Assembly: GCA_944387755.1 (NCBI GenBank)
Contig: CALXGC010000063.1
Coordinates: 1-13,808 of the forward strand
Direction of reading: 5' to 3'
Source of the DNA: an uncultured Oscillospiraceae bacterium
Lineage (GTDB): Bacteria > Bacillota_A > Clostridia > Oscillospirales > Oscillospiraceae
Length of the DNA stretch: 13,808 nucleotides
Shown: positions 13,686-13,808 of the stretch, piece by piece
How positions within the stretch are numbered: position 1 is the first letter of the stretch
How the letters are laid out: every line of letters begins with the position of its first letter
Notes under the pieces: model-generated
What the model saw: the letters and a program-made list of their open reading frames with translations, nothing else
What the model was told of the DNA's origin: nothing
Databases searched by the model: none
Program-made: the position numbers and the translations under genes

Positions 13686-13808
13686 TTAGAGTGCGCCGGC
13701 TTTTTTCAGCAGATCACGGACGGTCTCCGTGGGCTGAGCGCCGGTCTTGATCCAAGCCTGGGCGCGGTCCACGTCCACCTTCAGCTCAGCGGGGTTGACG
13801 ACGGGGTT
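13686..13808 (-). CDS. rpsP: 30S ribosomal protein S16, C-terminal part (5' end outside window)
   Basis: The last 40 codons and TAA stop (13686-13688) are present; the gene enters from the window's right edge. The visible residues run from [20 protein letters not shown] through [20 protein letters not shown]. This is the typical S16 ending, with the D-x-x-R-A-x-x-W-x-x-x-G-A-Q-P-T-x-T-V motif. It is a structural protein of the 30S body. It heads the rpsP-khpA-rimM cluster on the minus strand. Confidence 0.95.
   Translation of the reverse strand, partial: NPVVNPAELKVDVDRAQAWIKTGAQPTETVRDLLKKAGAL

Overview
The window looks like chromosomal DNA from a GC-rich member of the Clostridia, most likely an Oscillospiraceae-type gut anaerobe (Flavonifractor/Oscillibacter/Lawsonibacter relatives). 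The evidence is the high-GC codon use in Firmicutes-type gene families, strong AGGAGG-like ribosome sites, the rpsP-khpA-rimM order, clear intrinsic terminators, and intergenic palindromic repeats of a kind common in that family. The genus is inference.

Region 1 (1-4814, + strand) holds two genes joined by a 4-nt ATGA overlap. The first is the C-terminal 1249 residues of a giant protein whose start lies before the window: a proline/glutamate repeat linker, a TPR-like helix pair, a long unrecognised helical middle, then a P-loop NTPase with Walker A, Walker B and a winged-helix-like tail. The second, 342 aa, is unrecognised except for a C-terminal R-N-x-x-x-H motif like that of HEPN ribonucleases. 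A shared bidirectional terminator closes the pair. This is the best candidate in the window for an undescribed system, possibly a STAND-type conflict or defence module.

Region 2 (4819-8850, - strand) is a bacitracin/lantibiotic-type ABC exporter operon: ATPase, permease 1, a palindromic mobile-like repeat, a small hydrophobic ORF, permease 2, a GC-rich palindromic segment, and a sensor kinase. The ATPase has an in-frame amber codon between Walker A and the signature motif. The kinase has no response regulator in the window. As read, the operon is probably non-functional or in early decay.

Region 3 (8852-12817, - strand) has a GltS-type sodium/glutamate symporter with its own near-consensus promoter and terminator. 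Upstream lies a CitA/DcuS-type kinase and CitB/DcuR-type regulator pair, also with its own terminator. The adjacency suggests that the pair senses a carboxylate or amino acid and controls the symporter.

Region 4 (12847-13808, - strand) is the ribosome-maturation cluster: the end of rpsP (S16), khpA and rimM. A terminator-like hairpin sits between khpA and rimM, and a second hairpin covers the rimM stop. trmD, which often follows rimM, is absent here; the two-component genes take its place.
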